Shown: one piece after another, positions 52,814 to 61,089 of the stretch
Layout of the letters: every line of letters starts with the position of its first letter
Position numbering within the stretch: the first letter of the stretch is position 1
Virus record (IMG/VR): IMGVR_UViG_3300017767_000008
Coordinates: 1-63,413 of that record
Length of the DNA: 63,413 nt
From: a virus
Direction: 5' to 3' (one strand)
The notes under the pieces: model-generated
What the model saw: only the letters and a program-made list of their open reading frames with translations
Told to the model about the DNA's origin: nothing
Databases searched by the model: none
Program-made: the position numbers and the translations under genes

Positions 52814-53371
52814 ATGGGCTCATGCGGGAAACCACAAGGTCAATGCACTTGCGGAACTAAGAATTATCAGAAGCGAATGAATCCAAGAGGTTCAGCAGAT
52901 ATGGCGGATCGCTGGAATGATGATGAGCGCTGGGTTGTTGTCAATACGAATACTGGAAAGGCTATGCGTCGTTTCAAATCCAAAAAGAAGGCTGAAAAAT
53001 ACAAGAGTGATTTGAGAATGCCGAAGGCTCATACAATAGTCGGTCCGACAAACGCTACTGATGCTTCTTTGAAGCAGAACATATACAACTCAAATCCAAG
53101 ATTGCCGAAGGATGGTTCTATGGATGGTGTTTTATCGCGTAATCCTGACCCCCCCAACATGAATACAGGGCGAGGTTTGCCCAGGGGAGCGCCTCTTGGC
53201 TACAATAGCATGGATGAATATTATGCGGCTCAAAGGCAATCGCGTCAAAGGCGGGCTAAATATGTCCTAAACCCCGTCACTGGGAATATGATTCAAAACA
53301 CAAGCAGAAACCGTCAAAGTATCTCAAATCAAATCATGCGTGCTTCAATGAAAATGCGGAGGCGGGTTTGA
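52814..53371 (+). CDS. Cys-motif small protein A (MGSCG family), 185 aa
   Basis: The N-terminus reads MGSCGKPQGQCTCGTKNYQK, a compact Cys motif. Residues 38-70 (RWVVVNTNTGKAMRRFKSKK, then AEKYKSDLRMPK) resemble a short DUF2188-like or NARV-like strand-helix unit. The C-terminus carries YVLNPVTGNMIQNTSRNRQS, shared almost word for word with the next gene. The protein is basic and probably partly disordered. The start immediately follows the previous stop. Paralogue of 53372-53830 through local duplication. Confidence 0.72.
   Translation: MGSCGKPQGQCTCGTKNYQKRMNPRGSADMADRWNDDERWVVVNTNTGKAMRRFKSKKKAEKYKSDLRMPKAHTIVGPTNATDASLKQNIYNSNPRLPKDGSMDGVLSRNPDPPNMNTGRGLPRGAPLGYNSMDEYYAAQRQSRQRRAKYVLNPVTGNMIQNTSRNRQSISNQIMRASMKMRRRV
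53263..53319 (+). repeat. 57-bp direct repeat, copy 1
   Basis: Identical over 57 bp to 53602-53658, in the same frame of two neighbouring genes (codes VLNPVTGNMIQNTSRNRQS). Complete identity at third codon positions shows that the copy is recent or kept by gene conversion, while the rest of the two genes has diverged. Confidence 0.92.
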
Positions 53372-53830
53372 ATGGGTTCATGTGGCTGCAGTGGTGGAAT
53401 GAAAGACGGACGCGCTTGCACTTGTAATAACTGTATGAAAAAGCGAGGCTATCAAAAGCGTTTCAACTCAGAACCAAACCCTTCGGATTGGATCACGGAC
53501 TCATCATCACGTCAAAAAGAGCTTCAACGGTTAAGACAACTTAACGCTGAAGAAATGCGAATGAACGAACGAAGGCGTATGGATTTGAAAAGAACAAAAT
53601 TTGTCCTAAACCCCGTCACTGGGAATATGATTCAAAACACAAGCAGAAACCGTCAAAGCATCCAACGGCAACTGAAGCGTGCTGAAATCAGAATGCGATC
53701 AAGGCGAATGCAGATGGCATCAATCTCCGCCGAGAACAAGCGCTACAATCATTTGATGTGGTGGGTTCCTGGCAACGTTGGTATTGTGGATGCAAAAGGA
53801 CAAATTGGAGTCGATGATCGGGTTGAGTAA
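53372..53830 (+). CDS. Cys-motif small protein B (MGSCG family), 152 aa
   Basis: It starts MGSCGCSGGMKDGRACTCNN then CMKKRG, a richer version of the Cys motif in protein A, likely binding one or two metal ions. A charged helix follows (LQRLRQLNAEEMRMNERRRM), then the shared FVLNPVTGNMIQNTSRNRQS block. The C-terminal 50 residues are beta-rich (YNHLMWWVPGNVGIVDAKGQ). It directly follows its paralogue (TGA then ATG) and ends just before a membrane protein. Confidence 0.72.
   Translation: MGSCGCSGGMKDGRACTCNNCMKKRGYQKRFNSEPNPSDWITDSSSRQKELQRLRQLNAEEMRMNERRRMDLKRTKFVLNPVTGNMIQNTSRNRQSIQRQLKRAEIRMRSRRMQMASISAENKRYNHLMWWVPGNVGIVDAKGQIGVDDRVE
53602..53658 (+). repeat. 57-bp direct repeat, copy 2
   Basis: Second exact copy of the 57-bp unit at 53263-53319, 339 bp downstream, inside the paralogous gene. 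Confidence 0.92.
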
Positions 53831-53831
53831 G

Positions 53832-54215
53832 ATGAATGGATTACAAAGATTGATTTTTTTGCTCGGTCCAGTAGTAATACTGACTTTTGGATTTTCACTT
53901 CTTGAAGAATCAACTATCGAAAGTATGAATACTGCATTGACAAACACTGCTTGGGCTTTTGCTGGCTCTGCTTTTGGCGTGTTTTACTTCATGGTTTCTG
54001 AAATGGGAATGGCCGACAATAACCGGTCATACGTTGCGAACCCATTGACAGACGTTTTGGCTTTTCTAGGAACCGGGTGGCTGATAATTCGAGCGAATAC
54101 TTTGGATGAGGGAATTTTGGTTCTTGTCGGTTCTGCTATTTTTGTCATTCACGTTTTACAGCTTGCATTCAAATTCGGATTTAATTTCGATGCACCCACA
54201 AAAGAATTCTTTTGA
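53832..54215 (+). CDS. Four-span membrane protein, 127 aa
   Basis: ATG 53832 (MNGLQRLIFLLGPVVIL) is used; the frame upstream lies inside the previous gene. Four hydrophobic segments are visible, with short polar loops and a conserved-looking ADNNRSYVANPLTDV loop between the second and third. No family is recognised. It is translated from the unit starting at 48507, which codes for three membrane proteins in total. Confidence 0.7.
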   Translation: MNGLQRLIFLLGPVVILTFGFSLLEESTIESMNTALTNTAWAFAGSAFGVFYFMVSEMGMADNNRSYVANPLTDVLAFLGTGWLIIRANTLDEGILVLVGSAIFVIHVLQLAFKFGFNFDAPTKEFF

Positions 54216-54415
54216 TTCCCATGTCGATATTTTTCATCACTTCGAGCAATCGAATAATTCATTGCTTTGACGATTATCCCCCCGGTTTGAAACCCAGGAA
54301 AGAAGAAATCAATCATTGCTCATTATGTGGTGCTGATTTGAAGTGCGATAGGGTGATTTACGACCGTTTCAAGCAAATGACAAAAAGTTCAACATACTCA
54401 ATGTGTCATGGTTGA
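54212..54415 (+). CDS. Small Cys-rich protein, 67 aa
   Basis: TTG 54212 in a TTGA overlap with the previous stop is used; ATG 54221 is an alternative. The protein has CSLCGADLKC and a later Cys near the end (SMCHG), plus CFDDYPPG, consistent with one zinc site. It is the last gene of its unit. Confidence 0.58.
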   Translation: MIPMSIFFITSSNRIIHCFDDYPPGLKPRKEEINHCSLCGADLKCDRVIYDRFKQMTKSSTYSMCHG

Positions 54416-54423
54416 AAACGGGA

Positions 54424-54469
54424 AAAAATGTGCGTTTCGGCTTTACGATCCCGATAGCATGAATAATGG
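54424..54469 (+). promoter_or_regulatory. Late promoter 6: conserved motif plus TATA-like box
   Basis: AAAAATGTGCGTTTCGG (54424-54440) ends 48 bp before ATG 54489. CATGAATAATGG (54458-54469) is a weak TATA candidate 25-30 bp before it. Confidence 0.55.
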
Positions 54470-54488
54470 ATGAATGTTGAATTAAATT

Positions 54489-56921
54489 ATGGCGAAGGCT
54501 CCGGGCTACATTCCCTCAACCAAGGCGGGCTTGACCAAAAAGGCCGGTTATTTCATTGTCGATAAAAATACAGGCACTATGGTTGATCGTCGTTTGTTCG
54601 ACGTGACATACAGGGATAGCGGCTTGATGGTATCAAAAGATGAGCAGAAAGGCGATTATACGGTGACTGCAGGTTGGACTGCAGAAACCATAGATTCCAA
54701 AGACAATCCACTAAAACGTAGTGCTTTGAAAAGTGCTTTGGGTTTGCGTTTTGCTGATGAAACCGTAAGTTCATGGAGAAGGGCAGAAGATGTTTCAGAC
54801 GAAGAAATCTTAGAAAAGGTTTCAAAGAGGTTTGGGATAAGTGGCGGAGGTAGTTCTTTCGGCGGATATTCATACAAAGGAGGTAAAAATCCATCATTCA
54901 AGCTGGATAGGTTTGCAGAAGATCTATCAGGCGACCCCGAAAGAGATTCAAAGGAATTCAAGGGAAAACAATTGGCAGACTTGGTTCGAGAATCATACGG
55001 GCTAAAGAGTGGCGTTAGAACGCTGCCATTCAAATTTCCACGTTTATCTCCTAACGAAATAGCGTTTGAAATACCCCCAAAAGATATGTGGATTTTTGAC
55101 CAAACAGAAGATTTGAAGCCTAACGGTGCAGAATATCAATCGTTAAGGGAGCATCTTATTCGAGATTATGTTCGAGAATACTACGAGGCAAACAACAACA
55201 AAAATTGGAATGACCAGGGGCCTTTCAAGCATTCAGTTCAAGAAAGCGTATCAAATAATTCGGGCTCATGGCGCGTACCTGATTTCGAAACTTTAGGTCT
55301 TTTCAACAGCGTAGTCGCAGACGACTCATCGTTTTCGGATGCTGTCGATGATTGGGATTATCATTTCCCATCTGAAACCGATCCAACGCCAAGAAAACCA
55401 ATCATTGCAGCGCCATATAGAGTTGAAGTTCAATGGGCTACTGAAACACGATATTGGCCCGAAGACGGGGCTGAAGGGCGAAGTCCGGGCAAAGGCTGGC
55501 TGTATTCTGATGGTCCACACCCAAAGAAGCCCGATGAAAGGCCCAATTCTTATCCAGCATGGACTCTTGAAGAGGCAAAAGAGATTATGAATTCCGTTAA
55601 ACAATACGATCCAGACAATGTGACCGTAATGGAAATCAGCGACGAGCATCTTCAGAAATGGGCGGTTCTAGTAAATCGAAGTGGAGATTACAAACTCATC
55701 CAAGATGCCGAAAACAGAGAAGATTACAGAAAGCAGATTTTCAATGGCATGGAAGATTTAGCCGAACTAGCGAATGGATTTATCGAAGATATTCGGGTTT
55801 ATGAAATGAGAGGTGATGAAGGAAAGGACCAATTTTTTGAGTCTGCTTCTGAAGGAGAAGTTGATTTCTTAGACCTTTACAATGATGGAAATTTTGAGGT
55901 CAAAAGCCTAGACAAATTTGGCGGCGTGATGATGAGCAGTATGGTCGATTTCAACTTGAACGCAGAACCAACAGATGACGGAAAGGGTGGCGGTTGGATG
56001 CTCGATGGAAAGGTCCAAGATGGAGCGCCACCGATAAAAGATGAAGTCAAGAAAGTCATTGAAGAATATGATGCATACAAGGCCAACATGAAAGATTTAC
56101 CATATCGTGACCCTTATCATCAAGATGATCCGGTTCATTCATTCGAAGCTCTTTACGAAGCAAACCCCGTTGGCGGTGAGAAAGATAGTACAGACAAAAA
56201 GATAGTAAGAACAGGTTATGGTGCAGAACTTCAACTGCCTGATGGTCATAACTACCCTGCCGACTGGGATCAAGACGATGTTTTAGATTCATTAGAGGCT
56301 GGAAATTATGGCCGCTTTCTGCCGAGAGTGTTTGGAAATGATGCCCGCCGACTATGGTATTCAGCAGAGCCTCAAATTCACGGTATGCCGATTGGTGAAT
56401 TGACCCTAAATCCTAGTGTTAAGGAGAGTAATGATGGTTGGGATTTTACAAAGACTTGGGAAATCAAAAATCAAGGCGGAAAGTATGGTCAGCCATACAG
56501 AATAAGGAGCAATAATGATTTCATAATAAAAAAACCGCCTCATACAAGTGGTTTTGCTACTGGTCAAATCCAGCCTGATTTTCAGCACCAAGGTTGGAAA
56601 AACGGACAAGGCCCGCCATATCCAGGTGATGCAAAAAACAAAAACAAGCCTCATGCATTTAGGCGGATATATCGAGATGCTAGAGGCCGAGATTTAGAAT
56701 ACACGTCGAACAACACAAATTCTGGTTTGGTTATTTGGAAAGACCAAGAAAGCGCTAGGCAATCGGCAAGAATCGCAAGAAGTCGCGGTTGGTTGATCCG
56801 AACTGTTCCTATCGGTCCAAAAACTAAACGAAGATGGGTCAATTTAGGAAATAACAAACTCTTGAAAATGAAAGGTGTTTTGAAGAAGAATCAACCCCAA
56901 TACTGGAGGAAAAAACAATGA
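54489..56921 (+). CDS. NARV-module protein, acidic, 810 aa
   Basis: A beta-rich N-terminus (KKAGYFIVDKNTGTMVDRRL) is followed by long helical and acidic regions. An alpha/beta unit at about 300-400 (APYRVEVQWATETRYW, LEEAKEIMNSVKQYDP, KWAVLVNRSGDY) may be a diverged NARV copy. The C-terminal NARV module is at about 724-790 (FRRIYRDARGRDLEYTSN, ARQSARIARSRGWLIRTVPI, RRWVNLGNN). No enzyme motif is visible. It heads the unit that includes the DNA ligase. Confidence 0.73.
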   Translation: MAKAPGYIPSTKAGLTKKAGYFIVDKNTGTMVDRRLFDVTYRDSGLMVSKDEQKGDYTVTAGWTAETIDSKDNPLKRSALKSALGLRFADETVSSWRRAEDVSDEEILEKVSKRFGISGGGSSFGGYSYKGGKNPSFKLDRFAEDLSGDPERDSKEFKGKQLADLVRESYGLKSGVRTLPFKFPRLSPNEIAFEIPPKDMWIFDQTEDLKPNGAEYQSLREHLIRDYVREYYEANNNKNWNDQGPFKHSVQESVSNNSGSWRVPDFETLGLFNSVVADDSSFSDAVDDWDYHFPSETDPTPRKPIIAAPYRVEVQWATETRYWPEDGAEGRSPGKGWLYSDGPHPKKPDERPNSYPAWTLEEAKEIMNSVKQYDPDNVTVMEISDEHLQKWAVLVNRSGDYKLIQDAENREDYRKQIFNGMEDLAELANGFIEDIRVYEMRGDEGKDQFFESASEGEVDFLDLYNDGNFEVKSLDKFGGVMMSSMVDFNLNAEPTDDGKGGGWMLDGKVQDGAPPIKDEVKKVIEEYDAYKANMKDLPYRDPYHQDDPVHSFEALYEANPVGGEKDSTDKKIVRTGYGAELQLPDGHNYPADWDQDDVLDSLEAGNYGRFLPRVFGNDARRLWYSAEPQIHGMPIGELTLNPSVKESNDGWDFTKTWEIKNQGGKYGQPYRIRSNNDFIIKKPPHTSGFATGQIQPDFQHQGWKNGQGPPYPGDAKNKNKPHAFRRIYRDARGRDLEYTSNNTNSGLVIWKDQESARQSARIARSRGWLIRTVPIGPKTKRRWVNLGNNKLLKMKGVLKKNQPQYWRKKQ

Positions 56922-57607
56922 GCAGACAAAATGATAGAATCATCAAAACCCTCAAGCGAATGAAAAGTGTTGACTTGTCTGACCCCGTTGCTAGGAATTA
57001 TCTTGTCACCCAACTATCTTCATACGCCGGTCCAAAAAGAGAAAACGTGGCTGGAGCAATTCAAGCATACGCAAACACGCAAAAAGACAAGGTGGTTAAT
57101 ACTCGAAAGGAAAGAGAAGTGTTGGCGGTTATGATTACAAGAGAAGCCAACAGAGCTAGAACTTCTGCTCCTTTTACAAGAGGGTTAGCAAGGGCTCGAA
57201 AGCAATTCAAATCAAGAAGGTATAATTTTCAACAATCTCAAGGCAAAGGTGTAAGGAAATTTGACGGCTGGAAAGGGTTTAGGGTTGCAGATGCAAATAC
57301 CCAATTTGACGCTCGAAGACTTGCTCAATTCATACGAAAAAACATGAATAACAACAAGGTTAGAGTGGTTGAATATCAAGCAGGTAAAAAAACCCATTAT
57401 TCTGTTTATTCTGCCAAACCAGTCACCGTCGCTAACAAAAGTTATGTTGATGTATTAGCAAAAGGAAAGGACCAGAACTCTAAGAATTTGATGAAAAGGG
57501 TTCAACGTCCAGGGGAGAAAAGACGGCAGTATTTAGATCATCAACCAGTGATTTTAGTCACGAAAAAGAGGATTCCCGAATTGGGCTTGAGAATGAGGAT
57601 GAGGTGA
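56918..57607 (+). CDS. Basic NARV-module protein, 229 aa
   Basis: The N-terminal 100 residues are helical and basic. The NARV module is at about 108-168 (GVRKFDGWKGFRVADANT, ARRLAQFIRKNMNNNKVRVV, THYSVYSAKP). The tail is basic (KRVQRPGEKRRQYLDHQP). Its high net positive charge suits nucleic-acid binding. The ATG overlaps the previous stop (ATGA), and the next gene (ligase) starts 5 bp after its end. Confidence 0.73.
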   Translation: MSRQNDRIIKTLKRMKSVDLSDPVARNYLVTQLSSYAGPKRENVAGAIQAYANTQKDKVVNTRKEREVLAVMITREANRARTSAPFTRGLARARKQFKSRRYNFQQSQGKGVRKFDGWKGFRVADANTQFDARRLAQFIRKNMNNNKVRVVEYQAGKKTHYSVYSAKPVTVANKSYVDVLAKGKDQNSKNLMKRVQRPGEKRRQYLDHQPVILVTKKRIPELGLRMRMR

Positions 57608-57611
57608 AATA

Positions 57612-59024
57612 ATGGAAAACATTGCTAGATCGGCCAGTGGCCGTTTGAGAAACTACGGCTCGATGAACAACAAGAAATTCAAGGCTATTCTTGATATGTC
57701 AAACACTTTCAAAGATGACAAAGAGGCATACAAGGCAGTCAAGGCTGAAGCCAAAGAAAGAGGCTATGATGATAAACAAAAACAGCCCGTTGCGAACGTT
57801 GACTTTGATTCAAAGAGATCCGCTGCTAAATCAAATAAAGTCAATCAAACAGAAATGGCTCCGAAAATAATGAAGGCTGCTAGGTACAAGGGAAAGAAGA
57901 ATTATTCCGGGTGGCTTATGAGCGAAAAATATGATGGATACAGGGCAATTTGGGATGGTGAAAAGTTCATTTCTAAAAATGGCAACGTCTTTTACGCTCC
58001 AGAAGAATTTACAAAAGGATTTCCAAAGGTAAGGTTGGATGGTGAACTTTGGGCTGGCAGAGAACAGTATCAAAGAGCCGCTTCAATCATCAGAAGAAAA
58101 CCCAAAAGCAAAGATTACAACAAGGACGAATGGAATGAATTGAAGTATGTTGTATTTGATGCTCCAGGACTTTACAAAGGATATTCCGACGTGAAAACAT
58201 TGGCTCAAGATGAGTTCGGTGCTTGGAGTGGCGGGGTTCGAGAATACATGAAAGCCGAAGATTTTGAAGAAGCAATGGATCTAATGCGAGAATGGAAAAG
58301 TGGAATCGCTAAATTGCCTGATGAGAATTGGAAAACAAGCGGATATTACAATCTCGACGGCACGCCGACTGAAGCATTCGGTGGCGGTTGGTTAGGTACG
58401 AAGATGATTCCATCGACAGACAAATTGATTTTAGCTCCGCAAGTGGTTGTTGAAGACGGTTCTCAAGAATCAATTTTAGCCGCTATGGACGACTTGGTGA
58501 TGGGGGGCGCTGAAGGGATTATGCTACGCGACCCTAAATCTCCTTACTCTTCAGGTCGAAAATCTTCAATAATTAAAGTAAAGCCATCATGGACTGAAGA
58601 GGCAAGAGTCATTGGATATGAAGAAGGATTGAATAGCAATGAAGGAAAAGTTGGATCACTGCTAATGGAATCTTTAGCCCAGCCTGGATTGAAATTCAAA
58701 CTTGGAATCGGTTTGACTGATGCAGACAGGTTGAATCCGCCACCAAAAGGCGCTATTGTCGAATACAAATTCCGAGGTAAAATGAAATCTGGTAAGCCTC
58801 GACACGCTTCATTTTTGCGAGTTCGAAAGGACATGAACAGAAGAACTTCTGAATCTATTCGCCACATCAATAATCAGCAATTTAGAGGCATTGGAGCTAC
58901 AAGAAGCAAAACCTACGCTAGAATGGTTGCTGATAGAGTGAGGACGGTTGCTAAAAGAAATGCAAGGGTCATCCCACGAAGCGGGGGATTCGGGATTTAC
59001 GTCAGCAATAGGCGGCGATCTTGA
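57612..59024 (+). CDS. ATP-dependent DNA ligase with C-terminal NARV module, 470 aa
   Basis: WLMSEKYDGYRAIWDGEKFI places the adenylated lysine at K106 in the K-x-D-G motif I. VRLDGELWAG (about 140-149) is motif III. GGAEGIMLRDPKSPY is motif IV, and GRKSSIIKVKPSW is motif V. The order and spacing match the nucleotidyltransferase core of ATP-dependent ligases; the OB-fold region that follows (VEYKFRGKMKSGKPRHASFL) is short. Residues about 415-470 are a NARV module (INNQQFRGIGATRSKTYA, RNARVIPRSGGFGIYVSN) added after the ligase. It seals nicks in DNA during replication or repair. The element-specific tag suggests the ligase is recruited to a special site or packaged. Confidence 0.88.
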   Translation: MENIARSASGRLRNYGSMNNKKFKAILDMSNTFKDDKEAYKAVKAEAKERGYDDKQKQPVANVDFDSKRSAAKSNKVNQTEMAPKIMKAARYKGKKNYSGWLMSEKYDGYRAIWDGEKFISKNGNVFYAPEEFTKGFPKVRLDGELWAGREQYQRAASIIRRKPKSKDYNKDEWNELKYVVFDAPGLYKGYSDVKTLAQDEFGAWSGGVREYMKAEDFEEAMDLMREWKSGIAKLPDENWKTSGYYNLDGTPTEAFGGGWLGTKMIPSTDKLILAPQVVVEDGSQESILAAMDDLVMGGAEGIMLRDPKSPYSSGRKSSIIKVKPSWTEEARVIGYEEGLNSNEGKVGSLLMESLAQPGLKFKLGIGLTDADRLNPPPKGAIVEYKFRGKMKSGKPRHASFLRVRKDMNRRTSESIRHINNQQFRGIGATRSKTYARMVADRVRTVAKRNARVIPRSGGFGIYVSNRRRS

Positions 59025-59596
59025 TGAGACCGATTTCAGTGAAAATTTCTCGAAGTCCTAGAAAGGACAAGAAGTTGGTTGCTGAATTTGTTTATGCTAA
59101 CGGGAAAACAAAGAAGACCCATTTCGGAGGCAGAGGATATTCCGATTATACGAAGCACAAAGACCCTCGACGCAAGGAAAGATACCTTCGGCGGCATCAA
59201 AGGAATGAGAATTGGAATGACCCTACAACTGCAGGTGCGCTTTCTCGATGGATACTTTGGAATAAACCAAATCTAAATGCAAGCATACAGGATTTTGAAA
59301 ATAGATTCAATCTTAGTGCAAAACAATACAACAAATCAAGATTTCACCCTTGCGTGGTTGAAGCAAGCCAAAAGACCGGGCTTTCAAAAGAAATTCATCA
59401 AGCCAGCTTCGACAGGGGATGGGGTGCTGCCAATTCGAACCCTCAGTCAGTTCGCAACCGATACAATGGAAAGAAGCGCCCTGGGGGGTGGCCTAAAGGC
59501 GTTAGAATGAGCAATACTCAGTGGGCGTGTGCAAGAACAAAACAACTTCGAAAGGGGAAAAACTACGACCAAGATTTGCTGAGGGATGCTGATTGA
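59024..59596 (+). CDS. DUF5754-like protein (phage and large-virus family), 190 aa
   Basis: Residues 10-100 (SRSPRKDKKLVAEFVY, THFGGRGYSDYTKHKDPRRK, RYLRRHQRNENWNDPTTAG, ALSRWILWNKPNLNASIQDF) match a small domain known from phages and nucleocytoplasmic large DNA viruses (DUF5754 type). Its signature is H-F-G, D-Y-T-x-H-K-D, Y-x-x-R-H, and A-G-A-L-S-R-x-I-L-W. Its function is unknown. The C-terminal 90 residues are basic with W-rich and GGWPKGVR segments. ATG 59024 overlaps the ligase stop (TGATG); TTG 59021 is an alternative. Confidence 0.75.
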   Translation: MRPISVKISRSPRKDKKLVAEFVYANGKTKKTHFGGRGYSDYTKHKDPRRKERYLRRHQRNENWNDPTTAGALSRWILWNKPNLNASIQDFENRFNLSAKQYNKSRFHPCVVEASQKTGLSKEIHQASFDRGWGAANSNPQSVRNRYNGKKRPGGWPKGVRMSNTQWACARTKQLRKGKNYDQDLLRDAD

Positions 59597-61023
59597 GAAA
59601 ATACCGCAAATCATCGGTTATTGGGCCAACCAAAGAGCAGAGAAAGCAAGCGCCTTTCAAGAGGAATAAGCACGTTGACAAATACTTCAGAGATCCATAT
59701 TGGAATAAGTATGGGAATAAGGTCAGAGGCCGTTCAAAACACAGTCTGCGGAGATTTCGCAACCTTAACGGCAAGACATACATTGCAGATGTACGGAACA
59801 TAGATTCGAACAAGGAACGCGCTAAATCTTATGCTGCCAAAATGCGAAAAGTTGGTTGGAATGTTCGAACAATAAAGACGAAAGTTAAGTCCCTAAAAAG
59901 ACCCTGGCCGCCATATACTGTAGGTCCGCCCGGCTCATATCACGATCAACCAGGTGCTACTGTATGGCTCAATTACATTTACAATCCAAACGCCACCAAA
60001 TATGCTAGGAGAAAATACGATGCAAGGCTATACCGAGGAAGCATGAATAGGGGCAGATCGGGTTTGAAGGGAAATCAAATCACCAATGCACGCTTTTTGA
60101 CCAATCAACCGATAATGGCACAATGGTATGCTTCAGCGGAGAATGATGAAGCAAAAGAGTTCTCTGCTAACTTGAATAGATTCATTCCAACTGGAGAAAG
60201 ACGTAGTGGAGGCCGTTTGTGGGTTTTAGAAAATGATAACCCGCCCCTCGACCTAAATCCGCAGGTTTTCGACGGCAGTTCTGGAGTCGAATACACCGAT
60301 GAACAAATTGGTAAATTCAAAACCGGACCGTATGCAGTCGGCAACGTTTATCTTGGTGCAAAAAACGATGAAGCGAATATGATTGCTGGAGAACGTTTAG
60401 CAAAGCACCTTGACATTGATGCTTTCATGGATTCATACATCAAATACGGCGGAGGTTGGGATGGTGTGCAAGGAGTAAGCAACAAGGAGGATTGGTTGAA
60501 AATGAAAGCAAATAATACTGAAACTGAAATCGCAGCCATGATCATAACTTCGATGGCTGATGATCTTGATAATTCTTACCAGGTGGTCGGAGAAAATCAT
60601 TTCACTATTTTTGAAAAGGCCATGCTCGATGCCGGACTTGAATATCTGGTATTTCGAGATGTTAGCCCTCGAACTGCTTTTGCTGAAGGACGATACCCTA
60701 GCATGAGCATATTTTCCGACCCAATGGTTTTATCGAGAATACCAAATGAAGTTGTAAATTTGATGGATGAGAAAAGTCTTGGTGAATACGTCGAAGTGAC
60801 AAACATAGACGATCAAGAAGTTGACCCTGCTATTACGCTTTTTAGACTCGATGATGGCTCAGGACGGGCAGACAAACTCAATGTTGTCCGGGTTTTCGAA
60901 GATCAAGACTACATCAACGGGTATGACGATAAGCGAAAATTAGCGAAAGACTTGGGGGTTAATACGGAACAAGTTGCCAGTTATGAAAACGTATGGGATG
61001 GAAAAATAGAGTGGGATTTTTGA
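59593..61023 (+). CDS. NARV-module protein, 476 aa
   Basis: TTG 59593 overlaps the previous stop (TTGA). A basic 50-residue lead is followed by a NARV module of the VRT type (about 55-135: RRFRNLNGKTYIADVRNI, AAKMRKVGWNVRTIKTKV, VWLNYIYNP), stretched by a Pro-rich insert. The rest resembles an enzyme-like alpha/beta domain (YRGSMNRGRSGLKGNQITNA at about 145, IMAQWYASAENDEAKEFSAN later) that could be an ADP-ribosyltransferase-like fold. This is only a visual impression. It ends its unit. Confidence 0.7.
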   Translation: MRKYRKSSVIGPTKEQRKQAPFKRNKHVDKYFRDPYWNKYGNKVRGRSKHSLRRFRNLNGKTYIADVRNIDSNKERAKSYAAKMRKVGWNVRTIKTKVKSLKRPWPPYTVGPPGSYHDQPGATVWLNYIYNPNATKYARRKYDARLYRGSMNRGRSGLKGNQITNARFLTNQPIMAQWYASAENDEAKEFSANLNRFIPTGERRSGGRLWVLENDNPPLDLNPQVFDGSSGVEYTDEQIGKFKTGPYAVGNVYLGAKNDEANMIAGERLAKHLDIDAFMDSYIKYGGGWDGVQGVSNKEDWLKMKANNTETEIAAMIITSMADDLDNSYQVVGENHFTIFEKAMLDAGLEYLVFRDVSPRTAFAEGRYPSMSIFSDPMVLSRIPNEVVNLMDEKSLGEYVEVTNIDDQEVDPAITLFRLDDGSGRADKLNVVRVFEDQDYINGYDDKRKLAKDLGVNTEQVASYENVWDGKIEWDF

Positions 61024-61089
61024 TTGAAACCATGCTTTTGAACATGGATTAACCGTATTTGTCAAAAAGGATAACAGAGAGCGTCAGAT

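Noticed and set aside
52814-53380. MGSC N-terminus as a lipid-attachment (myristoylation) signal
   Set aside because: Such N-myristoylation is a eukaryotic modification; the following Cys pairs suggest metal binding instead.
53263-53658. 57-bp repeats as ends of an insertion sequence
   Set aside because: They are direct, inside two paralogous genes, and no transposase lies between them.
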